The notes under the pieces: model-generated
The model's database searches: none
What the model was told of the DNA's origin: nothing
The model's input: only the letters and a program-made list of their open reading frames with translations
DNA from: Terebella lapidaria
Lineage: Eukaryota > Annelida > Polychaeta > Terebellida > Terebellidae
DNA: 64,000 nucleotides
Direction: 5' to 3'
NCBI GenBank assembly: GCA_949152475.1
Contig: OX424555.1
Coordinates: 13,844,868-13,908,867 of the forward strand
Program-made: the position numbers and the translations under genes
Shown here: positions 22,401 to 36,013 of the stretch, piece by piece
Layout: each line of letters opens with the position of its first letter
Numbering within the stretch: the first letter of the stretch is position 1

Positions 22401-25148
22401 TCAAGCAAGTTACCAGATATCAGTATTTTATGGTTCTATTCGAGTATTCTCGTTCTTGTGTATATAGATTATTGATATAGTTTGTCACTCTTTCCAGTGT
22501 ATTCAGGTTTTCAAAATCACAAAACTCATTGAAATATGATAAAAAATGAAAATGTTATAAATTGCGCATCTACTTCATATATTCAAATTATATTATTATG
22601 TCTTTATTATCAGCAGACAGAGGAGATTATCGACGGAATATTTTTAATTCCTGATAAAAAATATATTTTATTAATACATAAAATAACTATAAACACATGA
22701 GGCATTTTCCGATTTTGCTTGAATCTGCTCACTGCGTGTGAACACATATCTTCGGGGTTTCATATTTTCCCCCCAATATTCAGTATCAACTGGGTATTTC
22801 TTGTTATTTCATTGGGTTCATGATAAGGCAAGTAATCAGGCTAATGCAACTTTACTATCTAATAAAATCGTCGTTGTATGATGTGAATGTTATTTTTTGT
22901 ACAAGCCCACAGTATACACGAGTGAACCTTCCCATTACTATGCGTAATGTGAGAGCATTGCGAGATACAGTGGCCAGATTAGTTTCTGGTTTCTTTCTAT
23001 AAAAATATATATAAGGACAAACAACTGGAGTCATATGGTACATGTACATGTATACACAACAATGTGGTTAGTCTAAAAATGTTGATGTGTCTGGGTGCAG
23101 CGTAGAATATCATTCATTTCATTTTCTACATTGACATGTATACTATGTAATTTGCATCACATGCAACTATCAGCTGTATAGATATACAAACTCGATATTG
23201 TTGAAACTGTTATTCAAGTTTCCTATGGTATATTTGATCAATAACTTCCTGGTCTGTTATTTCTAGTTTCCTATTTGTTATCAACAAGTAGGACTGAAAA
23301 TAAACATTTCATCAACAAAATTGTTGTCAAATCTCGACTAACAATATTTGTCCCAATTGTCTCCGTCCCAGCACAAGTTTGAACACTACGATTAAAGTAT
23401 GAGGTATCTTCGTATGTTAGAATGCATATTCTGATGCACCCTATTAGGTAGTAGATACACGACACGATAAATTTTATTTATAGGTTCAACAAGAAATAGC
23501 CTAGCTATGCAATTCTTACCTCACTAAGTCATACTTTTGTGTCATGTTTGTACAGGAATCAGTACTGAACATGTGAAGTTATCTTCAGTTACGAATTAAG
23601 CGACACGTTTTGGTAATGTGGGTAATGGGTATCGTGTTTTGGTGCTGTACAAAGTATATTCAGGGAATTTTGTAGTGGTTTTTTTCGTCATGTATTTAAA
23701 TCAAAATTACCTGATACATATGTGTAGTAAGTTGAGTTCAGGAATGGGTATGTTATATGTCGATTAGCCTAAGATCTGACTATTTTCTTTCATTTCTCTC
23801 AACTTCCCTGAAAGCTACAGATGATAGTGGTAAGGTATAATAGATGTGCGTGTGTACACAGTAACTTGTGTTTCACATGACAAAGGCGGTCTATCTGTCT
23901 TACGTAAGTGTGGGTGTCCATGGAAGGAAGAGCTAATGGTGACATATCATCATGTCATCACATGTATCCCTGCTGGAAATGGTCCAATTGTCCACACATA
24001 TTGTATATGAATGTATTCCAATGTCACCATCAGGTATGCTGCATATGACTCCACATATGTTCATAATACAAAGATATAAGCTCTATCATATAGTATTTCA
24101 TTTGTAGAGGCAAACTTACATTTATATCAGGTTAGGCAAGATCTTGAGATTTGGCCTTCAAGGTCGTTAAAGGTCAAGTTTAAAATCACCAAACGATGTG
24201 CCATATATACATGGCTTCTTATAGGTTTATACACAGTCCTAACCTGTCTGGGCAAGTGTTTAAATATCAGAGGCCACTTTACAGATTTCACGTCAGACAT
24301 TTAGCACTCAAGGTCGTCTGAGGTCATGCTCAAGGTAATCATTAAATGTTTCATATACGACTTCCTATATGCTCATAATGCAAACTTGAGCTCTATCTAC
24401 ATGCATTTCATCTGTAGAGGCAAATTTGGGCATGTTTTACTCAAAAATGGCTGTTTTGACCTTTCAAGCTCATCAAAGGTCAAATTCAAGGTCACCTCAC
24501 AAATCGCAATTAAGGCTTCCTATTTGGGAATGTCAATATCTAAGCTCTATCTTCAAGCGTTCTATGGATACAGTCGTGGCAGCTCATATTATGAGGGAAA
24601 AAAGTCCAAATTTTTTTCAAGGGTGAAAATCTTTTTTTGCCTAGAAATGACCTATAATAGATAGTAATGTGATTTGGGTTTAAAAAAATGTTTTACCGAC
24701 CCGTCAAAAAATCAACATGGCCGCCACGCAGACTGATGATTCAATGGCAACAAAACCTATACACCTTATAAAGGTGTATGAGGAGAGTCTTTTGTATGAG
24801 GGGAGTCTTTTTTGGCCTAGAAATGGCCTATAATAGATAGTAATGTGGTTTGGGGCCAAATAAATGTTTTACCGACCCGTCAAAATGCAGAATTGGCCGT
24901 TTCTCGTCAAAAATGGCTGTCATTTTGAAAAAAATTCGATAATAAAAAACCTTTCCTGGAGATATTTTTGAGTATTTTTCTGCAAAATTTCAGAAAGATT
25001 TGACCGTAAACTTTAAAAATAAAAATGTAGATGGACGGTCTGGTCTGGTAAAGGTCTGGTAACATATCTTCTCTCTACTACCATACACCCAAGAAATGAT
25101 CTACACTACAATCAGTTTCCAGATCGATGCCCTATTATTCGGGGGCAG
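19500..25148. repeat. Array unit U3 (A class)
   Basis: Blocks 1-6 stand in standard order with no nested insertion beyond the truncated type II element at the right end. It is almost identical to U4 outside the 366-bp insertion in that unit; I noticed only a handful of single-base differences over about 5.6 kb. Short open frames such as 19660-19848, 20134-20349, 21185-21388 and 22820-23002 recur at the same place in other units and follow duplication, not selection as far as I can see. Confidence 0.9.
24015..25064 (+). mobile_element. Type II element, truncated copy in U3
   Basis: The left hairpin end and flank are missing: 'TATATGAATG' is joined straight to 'TATTCCAATGTCACC'. The right end 'TCTGGTAACA' meets TATCTTCTCTC, the known empty-site right flank. 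Compared with the U5, U6 and U8 copies, part of the right arm is lost between two CCGTCAAAA motifs, a deletion shared with U4. Confidence 0.6.
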
Positions 25149-27961
25149 TTTATGGCTATCATCCCTTCGTGTACCGTTACCTACTAGGAAATTCGGAGCT
25201 TCTCTTTCATGCTTTTAGCACAACCATCTCTTGCGGGAAAAAATGAGTGAAAGATAACAAGACTGATTGATGCGTCTCTAAGAGGGTCGTCCACCCTATT
25301 GACTGGTCTCTGTTCAGGACCCGAGCATCAACTCACAGGCAAATTTCCATCTCGTGCCAAGCATTTGCTACAGGATGACAAATGGATGTGTTTCTTTTTA
25401 ATTGCAATTGCAGCGGGTGTGTTTCTGTGCACGGTATCTGATTTTCTTCAATTGTCATGCCGTGCTCCACTTCCGCGAGAACATTAGTACATCATGAATA
25501 CGGAATGGTGTTTGTATGTCACGAATATGCATCAGACTCACATGAGGTGGTGAATGTTGGATGATGTTTATTGGTTGTCTCGGCTGGTAACTCTTGATAC
25601 TGTGTTCGCATGATCTTTCAAACTGATTACATAGCCTTCAGTGACTGGTGATATTACCAGGCTGCATGAGATCTCTATCTGTAATACAGTCGTGTGCAGT
25701 CTCTCGATTTATTGCAGGGCAAACTCGTCTGCATCTGTCAACTGGATGGAACAGTCACAACATTCCAACTTATTACTCATAGCACAAACTAACCGGTAAG
25801 ACGCCAAGACGAGAAGTTGATGGATCTATATGTAGTCTACGTGATTCATGTGTAGCAAAAAAATGAGGTAAGCTCAAACAATAAGAGTTCAGTTGAGATG
25901 CTGAAGATCGACAAAGAAGCAACTTTCCGTGTGATGTCAACCATTGTTTTGTGGATGACGAATGACCAGTTCCCATTTTACCACACAAGTCCTATGGTCG
26001 TGAGCTTTTTTTCAGTTTCGCCCACCAGCAATCCATAAGCCATCATTTGTAATTAAACCGTTTGTGTATGCAGTAAAATGGTATGTTCAAAATATATAAT
26101 GATTCTCAGGCTGCCACAAAACAATATAATTGGATTTTAAAAAGGAACCCAGAAAATGTATTAGAATTCATGAGGGTGCCATAAGGAAATGCTCACTCTT
26201 TCTGGAACACCTGATTTTCACCTACTTAAGATCATATATGATGGGAGTTCATGAGGTCCCATGAAATTTTCTCGATTTCGCCTGAGACTTTATTAGATCA
26301 CTGGCTCAATTTTGTTCGCTCGGAATAATACGTTATGCTTGAGTATTGTTCCAATTTTGTATTACGTTGACTGTAGGTTTAATAGTTATGTCTATATTTG
26401 TATGAGAATGGCCAAGCATTCTTCAGAGTATTGTTTGTGCATTTTATGATTTCCATCTATAAAATCACGCACAAAACCTTATCACACTTCATGAATGAAT
26501 CGCAATCCACTCCCACACTAGGCATGAAATGAATTTCGTTCTTATCATGATCATTCACACATCTGTTTACCTGGTGTGAAGTTTTCTCCTTTCGAAAGGT
26601 AAGATTCACCGTTGAGGATAAATTGTAGGATTGTGACTAAGTGTATTTTAATAATGTTTTAATTGTCACGAACCGAGGGTGGTATATAACTGGTAGCATC
26701 ATATATCATAATGGTAATATTATATTCAATGAATACCTGGAAATTTAATAGGGTATTTTCCACTTTTCATCTCAATGCATTCGACTTCTCAATTTCATTG
26801 GATGTTATGAAAATGCAGTAAGTATGGGATTACAAATTTCCATAGGAAATTGTGTTACTGCCGATAATTTTCCAGTCGTAAAAAAAACCAATATACATTG
26901 GACATATAATGACATTGTATTGTGTTGCATAAAGCTGAACATTATTTGCTTTCGTGTGAAAAATTTCTCCCGAAAATGCAAATATTTCATGCTCCAAATT
27001 GAGCTGTCCCTAGCATATCGGTATTAGTGGTACATCGTACAAGTACAAGACACTTTCTGGAAAACTTGCGTTTAGTCTGTAAATTATCAATACATACCTT
27101 TTAATAACATTCTCGGACATGAAATTGGATAGCTTTCAAACATTGACTCACTTGGAAGGTGCCATTTGTTTCACCAATTTACACCATATGTTATGATTTT
27201 GTCAGACTTTTGGAGGCATGAACAGGTGAACATAAACACAATGCCCTGATCCCAACACAATAAAATTAGGTCAGTTAACGTTCGGGGGTTGATCGGCGAT
27301 GTTCCTTTGACGTATATATTGTAGCCCTGGGTGAAATCTTGGCTTGATTAGTTCCAAGGTTGTCTTTCTATATGAACACATCCGCGTAAAACCATATTCC
27401 CGGATTCGTATGACACGCGTACATGTCAGCGTCCATGAATAGTTTTACTGGTGGAATAATTGTGTTGTTACACCAGGTATTGATGTGAGTGGGTGTAGTA
27501 ACACTTTACATATACATTGTACGTAAGACAAGTGCATCGAGGACATGCCACCATCAATTGTGTGAATATTACTAAACTTGATGTTCTTCGTGCACACTGT
27601 AGTAATTTATATATGTTTTGCCACTTATTCCGGTAGCAATATTATTTTAGCTCACTGGGTGTACGCTAAATTTATATATGCGATATCTCGTCTACAGGTT
27701 TTTGTTCCGTTATTTGTATTGTCATTTTTTTCTATGGTGTGATGGACATCAACAGATAGGAAATAAATTCAACATTTTATTAACAAAATCAATATCAACT
27801 CTTGACAGTTATGATATTTTCATGTAATATTCTTGGTCTTGGCACAATTTTTCATGAGATTTACAGTACATATCGAACAAGAACCAAGCTAGATCTAGTA
27901 GACAATAGCATATTGACCTGTCACAGGTAGCTACGCGCCAAGTAGTACCACCATGGTATAT

Positions 27962-28327
27962 AGACGTGGAATCAATACCCAGTATCAAGTATTCCGAGCA
28001 AACAAAACAGGGTCCGTTATCCAATCTCATAGTCCGGGGACAGAAAGTCATATCAGGCATACGAAGTGAGAGAAAACAAAAATGACAGGGAAACTCATGA
28101 ACCCCCGTAAATGGCCATCAGGAGGTGAAATCAGGTGTTCCGGAAAGAGTGAGCATTTCCTGCCCCACTAGTGGCACCCGTCATGAATTCCCCAAAATTA
28201 ACATGAAAATAGATCTAGTTGCATGGCAGACATGGATTTGCTGTATTTATCAACCAGATCATGATGACGTCCATAGAATAAATTCAACATTTTAAATTCA
28301 ACATAAATTCAACATAAATTCAACAAT
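27962..28327. other. 366-bp insertion made of inverted and local array sequence
   Basis: Absent from U3, U6 and U8 at the same site ('CCATGGTATATATTAATG'). Its first 66 bases are the reverse complement of about 229-295 in U0, with about two differences. Around 28118-28190 it is the inverted form of block 3 ('GGTGTTCCGGAAAGAGTGAG', 'CATGAATTCC'). Its last part repeats AAATTCAACAT several times, taken from local 'ATAAATTCAACATTTTATT'. No terminal repeats or target duplication are seen. This looks like template switching rather than transposition. Confidence 0.75.
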
Positions 28328-30019
28328 ATTAATGTCCATACAACATACGTGATCTCTCGACATTCATTATTAGTGCAAGTTTCGCACGGAATGTCCAGAG
28401 GAGTGTCAAGCAAGTTACCAGATATCAGTATTTTATGGTTCTATTCGAGTATTCTCGTTCTTGTGTATATAGATTATTGATATAGTTTGTCACTCTTTCC
28501 AGTGTATTCAGGTTTTCAAAATCACAAAACTCATTGAAATATGATAAAAAATGAAAATGTTATAAATTGCGCATCTACTTCATATATTCAAATTATATTA
28601 TTATGTCTTTATTATCAGCAGACAGAGGAGATTATCGACGGAATATTTTTAATTCCTGATAAAAAATATATTTTATTAATACATAAAATAACTATAAACA
28701 CATGAGGCATTTTCCGATTTTGCTTGAATCTGCTCACTGCGTGTGAACACATATCTTCGGGGTTTCATATTTTCCCCCCAATATTCAGTATCAACTGGGT
28801 ATTTCTTGTTATTTCATTGGGTTCATGATAAGGCAAGTAATCAGGCTAATGCAACTTTACTATCTAATAAAATCGTCGTTGTATGATGTGAATGTTATTT
28901 TTTGTACAAGCCCACAGTATACACGAGTGAACCTTCCCATTACTATGCGTAATGTGAGAGCATTGCGAGATACAGTGGCCAGATTAGTTTCTGGTTTCTT
29001 TCTATAAAAATATATATAAGGACAAACAACTGGAGTCATATGGTACATGTACATGTATACACAACAATGTGGTTAGTCTAAAAATGTTGATGTGTCTGGG
29101 TGCAGCGTAGAATATCATTCATTTCATTTTCTACATTGACATGTATACTATGTAATTTGCATCACATGCAACTATCAGCTGTATAGATATACAAACTCGA
29201 TATTGTTGAAACTGTTATTCAAGTTTCCTATGGTATATTTGATCAATAACTTCCTGGTCTGTTATTTCTAGTTTCCTATTTGTTATCAACAAGTAGGACT
29301 GAAAATAAACATTTCATCAACAAAATTGTTGTCAAATCTCGACTAACAATATTTGTCCCAATTGTCTCCGTCCCAGCACAAGTTTGAACACTACGATTAA
29401 AGTATGAGGTATCTTCGTATGTTAGAATGCATATTCTGATGCACCCTATTAGGTAGTAGATACACGACACGATAAATTTTATTTATAGGTTCAACAAGAA
29501 ATAGCCTAGCTATGCAATTCTTACCTCACTAAGTCATACTTTTGTGTCATGTTTGTACAGGAATCAGTACTGAACATGTGAAGTTATCTTCAGTTACGAA
29601 TTAAGCGACACGTTTTGGTAATGTGGGTAATGGGTATCGTGTTTTGGTGCTGTACAAAGTATATTCAGGGAATTTTGTAGTGGTTTTTTTCGTCATGTAT
29701 TTAAATCAAAATTACCTGATACATATGTGTAGTAAGTTGAGTTCAGGAATGGGTATGTTATATGTCGATTAGCCTAAGATCTGACTATTTTCTTTCATTT
29801 CTCTCAACTTCCCTGAAAGCTACAGATGATAGTGGTAAGGTGTAATAGATGTGCGTGTGTACACAGTAACTTGTGTTTCACATGACAAAGGCGGTCTATC
29901 TGTCTTACGTAAGTGTGGGTGTCCATGGAAGGAAGAGCTAATGGTGACATATCATCATGTCATCACATGTATCCCTGCTGGAAATTGTCCAATTGTCCAC
30001 ACATATTGTATATGAATGT

Positions 30020-31069
30020 ATTCCAATGTCACCATCAGGTATGCTGCATATGACTCCACATATGTTCATAATACAAAGATATAAGCTCTATCATATAGTA
30101 TTTCATTTGTAGAGGCAAACTTACATTTATATCAGGTTAGGCAAGATCTTGAGATTTGGCCTTCAAGGTCGTTAAAGGTCAAGTTTAAAATCACCAAACG
30201 ATGTGCCATATATACATGGCTTCTTATAGGTTTATACACAGTCCTAACCTGTCTGGGCAAGTGTTTAAATATCAGAGGCCACTTTACAGATTTCACGTCA
30301 GACATTTAGCACTCAAGGTCGTCTGAGGTCATGCTCAAGGTAATCATTAAATGTTTCATATACGACTTCCTATATGCTCATAATGCAAACTTGAGCTCTA
30401 TCTACATGCATTTCATCTGTAGAGGCAAATTTGGGCATGTTTTACTCAAAAATGGCTGTTTTGACCTTTCAAGCTCATCAAAGGTCAAATTCAAGGTCAC
30501 CTCACAAATCGCAATTAAGGCTTCCTATTTGGGAATGTCAATATCTAAGCTCTATCTTCAAGCGTTCTATGGATACAGTCGTGGCAGCTCATATTATGAG
30601 GGAAAAAAGTCCAAATTTTTTTCAAGGGTGAAAATCTTTTTTTGCCTAGAAATGACCTATAATAGATAGTAATGTGATTTGGGTTTAAAAAAATGTTTTA
30701 CCGACCCGTCAAAAAATCAACATGGCCGCCACGCAGACTGATGATTCAATGGCAACAAAACCTATACACCTTATAAAGGTGTATGAGGAGAGTCTTTTGT
30801 ATGAGGGGAGTCTTTTTTGGCCTAGAAATGGCCTATAATAGATAGTAATGTGGTTTGGGGCCAAATAAATGTTTTACCGACCCGTCAAAATGCAGAATTG
30901 GCCGTTTCTCGTCAAAAATGGCTGTCATTTTGAAAAAAATTCGATAATAAAAAACCTTTCCTGGAGATATTTTTGAGTATTTTTCTGCAAAATTTCAGAA
31001 AGATTTGACCGTAAACTTTAAAAATAAAAATGTAGATGGACGGTCTGGTCTGGTAAAGGTCTGGTAACA
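30020..31069 (+). mobile_element. Type II element, truncated copy in U4
   Basis: Same truncated structure and same internal right-arm deletion as the U3 copy, including 'CTTTCAAGCTCATCAAAGG' in the core and the 'TCTGGTAACA' right end. It was copied by the unit duplication and is not a separate insertion. Confidence 0.6.
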
Positions 31070-33114
31070 TATCTTCTCTCTACTACCATACACCCAAGAA
31101 ATGATCTACACTACAATCAGTTTCCAGATCGATGCCCTATTATTCGGGGGCAGTTTATGGCTATCATCCCTTCGTGTACCGTTACCTACTAGGAAATTCG
31201 GAGCTTCTCTTTCATGCTTTTAGCACAACCATCTCTTGCGGGAAAAAATGAGTGAAAGATAACAAGACTGATTGATGCGTCTCTAAGAGGGTCGTCCACC
31301 CTATTGACTGGTCTCTGTTCAGGACCCGAGCATCAACTCACAGGCAAATTTCCATCTCGTGCCAAGCATTTGCTACAGGATGACAAATGGATGTGTTTCT
31401 TTTTAATTGCAATTGCAGCGGGTGTGTTTCTGTGCACGGTATCTGATTTTCTTCAATTGTCATGCCGTGCTCCACTTCCGCGAGAACATTAGTACATCAT
31501 GAATACGGAATGGTGTTTGTATGTCACGAATATGCATCAGACTCACATGAGGTGGTGAATGTTGGATGATGTTTATTGGTTGTCTCGGCTGATAACTCTT
31601 GATACTGTGTTCGCATGATCTTTCAAACTGATTACATAGCCTTCAGTGACTGGTGATATTACCAGGCTGCATGAGATCTCGATCTGTAATACAGTCGTGT
31701 GCAGTTTCTCGATTTATTGCAGGGCAAACTCGTCTGCATCTGTCAACTGGATGGAACAGTCACAACATTCCAACTTATTACTCATAGCACAAACTAACCG
31801 GTAAGACGCCAAGACGAGAAGTTGATGGATCTATATGTAGTCTACGTGATTCATGTGTAGCAAAAAAATGAGGTAAGCTCAAACAATAAGAGTTCAGTTG
31901 AGATGCTGAAGATCGACAAAGAAGCAATTTTCCGTGTGATGTCAACCATTGTTTTGTGGATGACGAATGACCAGTTTCCATTTTACCACACAAGTCCTAT
32001 GGTCGTGAGCTTTTTTTTCAGTTTCGCCCACCAGCAATTCATAAGCCATCATTTGTAATTAAACCGTTTGTGTATGCAGTAAAATGGTATGTTCAAAATA
32101 TATAATGATTCTCAGGCTGCCACAAAACAATATAATTGGATTTTAAAAAGGAACCCAGAAAATGTATTAGAATTCATGAGGGTGCCATAAGGAAATGCTC
32201 ACTCTTTCTGGAACACCTGATTTTCACCTACTTAAGGTCATATATGATGGGAGTTCATGAAGTCCCATGAAATTTTCTCGATTTCGCCTGAGACTTTATT
32301 AGATCACTGGCTCAATTTTGTTCGCTCGGAATAATACGTTATGCTTGAGTATTGTTCCAATTTTGTATTACGTTGACTGTAGGTTTAATAGTTATGTCTA
32401 TATTTGTATGAGAATGGCCAAGCATTCTTCAGAGTATTGTTTGTGCATTTTATGATTTCCATCTATAAAATCACGCACAAAACCTTATCACACTTCATGA
32501 ATGAATCGCAATCCACTCCCACACTAGGCATGAAATGAATTTTGTTCTTATCATGATCATTCACACATCTGTTTACCTGGTGTGAAGTTTTCTCCTTTCG
32601 AAAGGTAAGATTCACCGTTGAGGATAAATTGTAGGATTGTGACTAAGTGTATTTTAATAATGTTTTAATTGTCACGAACCGAGGGTGGTATATAACTGGT
32701 AGCATCATATATCATAATGGTAATATTATATTCAATGAATACCTGGAAATTTAATAGGGTATTTTCCACTTTTCATCTCAATGCATTCGACTTCTCAATT
32801 TCATTGGATGTTATGGAAATGCAGTAAGTATGGGATTACAAATTTCCATAGGAAATTGTGTTACTGCCGATAATTTTCCAGTCGTAAAAAAACCCAATAT
32901 AAATTGGACATATAATGACATTGTATTGTGTTGCATAAAGCTGAGCATTATTTGCTTTCGTGTGAAAAATTTCTCCCGAAAATGCAAATATTTCATGCTC
33001 CAAATTGAGCTGTCCCTAGCATATCGGTATTAGTGGTACATCGTACAAGTACAAGACACTTTCTGGAAAACTTTAGTCTGCGTTTAGTCTGTAAATTATC
33101 AATACATACCTTTT

Positions 33115-33792
33115 GCTGCATGATAAAACCGAATGTTGTGAAAATCCCGACATGGTCGGTTTTCTCATGTGATAAAAGTGACCATGTCGCTTTTTTCACG
33201 TGAAATATCCGACCATGTCGCTTTTTTCACGGTTGGTGTTTCCGGTGTGAAAAAAGCAACATGCCCGTGAAATACCCGACATTAACTGCGGAGCTATTGA
33301 ACTGGCTTTTGTTCGTGAAATTCACGACATGCATGTCCATATTTTCGTCCAATTCATGGACGTCCACTCAATATTTAATCAGGATTTAGCTCTGAATTCG
33401 GGTGGGGGTGGGGGATCTGGCAGAACAGCACAACTAAGAATTTTGTGGTGCAATATTTGACCATCGAGCGATGTTTTGGGTGCGTTATGTGCTGCGTTCC
33501 ATTCAAGTCGTGCAAATGGTGACGGTGGTGCAGTACGAGTTCGAAGCATGTCATTGGCAAAACACACAAATCGCCATCAAGTATCTTTCTGTTTACATTT
33601 CCTTATGCAACAATAACGTTCATGAAACGTATTAAGAAGTCTTTGATGTGGATATCGCAAGCAGATTGGAATAAAATATTCTCCACACATCAGGCGTGAA
33701 AAATGCGACATGGGCGATAATAAGCATTTGACTGTGAGAAAAGCGACATACGTGATGTTCGGGTTTCTCACATGTCGCGTTTGTCATGCTAC
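33115..33792. mobile_element. MITE-like DNA element, about 678 bp, ACCTTTT duplication
   Basis: It splits 'ACATACCTTTTAATAACATT', which is continuous in U3, U4 and U6. ACCTTTT occurs on both sides (33108-33114 and 33793-33799); an eighth base does not match. The ends are imperfect inverted repeats: GCTGCATGATAAAAC at the left and, read on the minus strand, GTAGCATGACAAACG at the right, continuing through GTGAAAA/GTGAGAAA and CCCGA. Inside, the sequence 'GACCATGTCGCTTTTTTCAC' occurs twice with a 31-bp period (33180, 33211), with further CGACATG motifs in both orientations. A 7-8 bp duplication fits hAT-like elements. No transposase is seen. Confidence 0.75.
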
Positions 33793-36013
33793 ACCTTTTA
33801 ATAACATTCTCGGACATGGAATTGGATAGCTTTCAAACATTGACTCACTTGGAAGGTGCTATTTGTTTCACCATTTCACACCATATGTTATGATTTTGTC
33901 AGACTTTTGGAGGCATGAACAGGTGAACATAAACACAATGACCTGATCCCAACACAATAAAAATAGGTCAGTTAACGTTCGGCGGCTAGCTGCAGGGTGT
34001 CAATATTATGTAATATTTCCTCACCGAGGATCGGCGATGTTCCTTTGACATATATAGTAGCCCTGGGTGAAATCTTGGCTTGATTAGTTCAAGGTTGTCT
34101 TTTTATATGAACACATCCGCGTTAAATCATATACCCGGAATCGTATGACACGCGTACATGTCAGCGTCCATGAATAGTTTTACTGGTGGAATAATTGTGT
34201 TGTTACACTAGATATCGATGTGAGTGGGTGTAGTAACACTTTACATATACATTGTACGTAAGACGAGTGCATCGATGACATGCCACCATCAGTTGTGTGA
34301 ATATTACTAAACTTGATGTTCTTCGTGCACACTGTAGTAATTTATATATGTTTTGCCACTTATTCCGGTAGCAATATTATTTTAGCTCACTGGGTGTACG
34401 CTGAATTTATATATGCGATATCTCGTCTACAGGTTTTTGTTCCGTTATTTGTATTGTCATTTTTTTCTATGGTGTGATGGACATCAACAGATAGGAAATA
34501 AATTCAACATTTTATTAACAAAATCAATATCAACTCTTGACAGTTATGATATTTTCAAAATCACAAAACTCATTGAAATATGAGAAAAAATGAAAATGTT
34601 ATAAATTGCGCATCTACTTCATATATTCGAATTATATTATTATGTCTTTATTATCAGCAGACAGAGGAGATTATCGACGGAATATTTTTCATTCCCGATA
34701 AAAAATATTATATTTTATTAATACATACAATAACTATAAACACATGAGGCATTATCCGATTTTGCTTGAATCTGCTCACTGCGTGTGAACACATATCTTC
34801 AGGGTTTCATATTACTTCTAAGGCAAGTAATCAGGCTAATGCAACTTTACTATCTAATAAAATCGTCGTTGTATGATGTGAATGTTATTTTTTGTACAAG
34901 CCCACTGTATACACGAGTGAACATTCCCATTACTATGCGTAATGTGAGAGCATTGCGAGATACAGTGGCCAGATTAGTTTCTGGTTTCTTTCTATAAAAA
35001 TATATATAAGGACAAACAACTGGAGTCATATGGTACATGTACATGTATACACAACAATGTGGTTAGTCTAAAAATGTTGATGTGTCTGGGTGCAGCGTAG
35101 AATATCATTCATTTCATTTTCTACATTGACATGTATACTATGTAATTTGCATCACATGCAACTATCAGCTGTATAGATATACAAACTCGATATTGTTGAA
35201 ACTGTTATTCAAGTTTCCTATGATATATCTGATCAATAACTTCCTGATCCGTTAGTTCTAGTTTCCTATTTGTTATCAACAAGTAGGACTGAAATTAAAC
35301 ATTTCATCAACAAAATTGTTGTCAAATCTCGACTAACATTATATTATTTGTCCCAATTTTCTCTGTCCTAGCACAAGTTTGAACACTACGATTAAAGTAT
35401 GAGGTATCTTCGTATGTTAGAATGCATATTCTGATGCACCCTATTAGGTAGTAGATACATGACACGATAAATTTTGTTTATAGGTTCAACAAGAAATAGC
35501 CTAGCTATGCAATTCTTACCTCACTAAGTCATACTTTTGTGTCATGTTTGTACACGAATCAGTACTGAACATGTGAAGTTATCTTCAATTACGAATTAAG
35601 CGACATGTTTTGGTAATGTGGGTAATGGGTGTCGTGTCTTGGTGCTGTACAAACTATATTCAGGGAATTTTGTAGTGTTTTTTTCGTCATGTATTTAAAT
35701 CAAAATTACCTGACACATATGTGTAGTAAGTTGAGTTCAGGAATGGGTATGTTACATGTCGATTAGCCTAAGATCAGACTATTTTCTTTCGTTTCTCTCA
35801 AACCTTCCCTGAAAGCTACAGATGATAGTGGTAAGGTATAATAGATGTGCGTGTGTATAGAGTAACTTGTGTTTCACGTGACAAAGGCGGTCTACCTGTC
35901 TTACGTAAGTGTGGGTGTCCATGGAGGGAAGAGCTAATGGTGACATATCATCATGTCATCACATTTATTCCTGCTGGAAATTATCCAATTGTCCACACAT
36001 ATTGTATATGAAT

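Larger units (their letters stand above)
25149..31153. repeat. Array unit U4 (A class), near-twin of U3
   Basis: Corresponding landmarks are offset by 5,639 bp before and 6,005 bp after position 27962; the difference of 366 bp is one insertion. Everything else I compared with U3 is nearly identical, including the right-arm deletion of the type II element. Confidence 0.9.

Noticed and set aside
22820-23002. 60-residue open frame repeated in five or more units (also 7032, 28825, 42320 and, extended, 34785 and 50705)
   Set aside because: The opposite strand is equally open, copies in the diverged unit U1 carry many amino-acid changes, and there is no domain or splice context. The repetition comes from DNA duplication.
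24326-24664. 112-codon frame across the type II element, repeated in other units
   Set aside because: It lies in AGGTCA-repeat DNA and is read in two overlapping frames, with changing ends between units. It is a repeat shadow.
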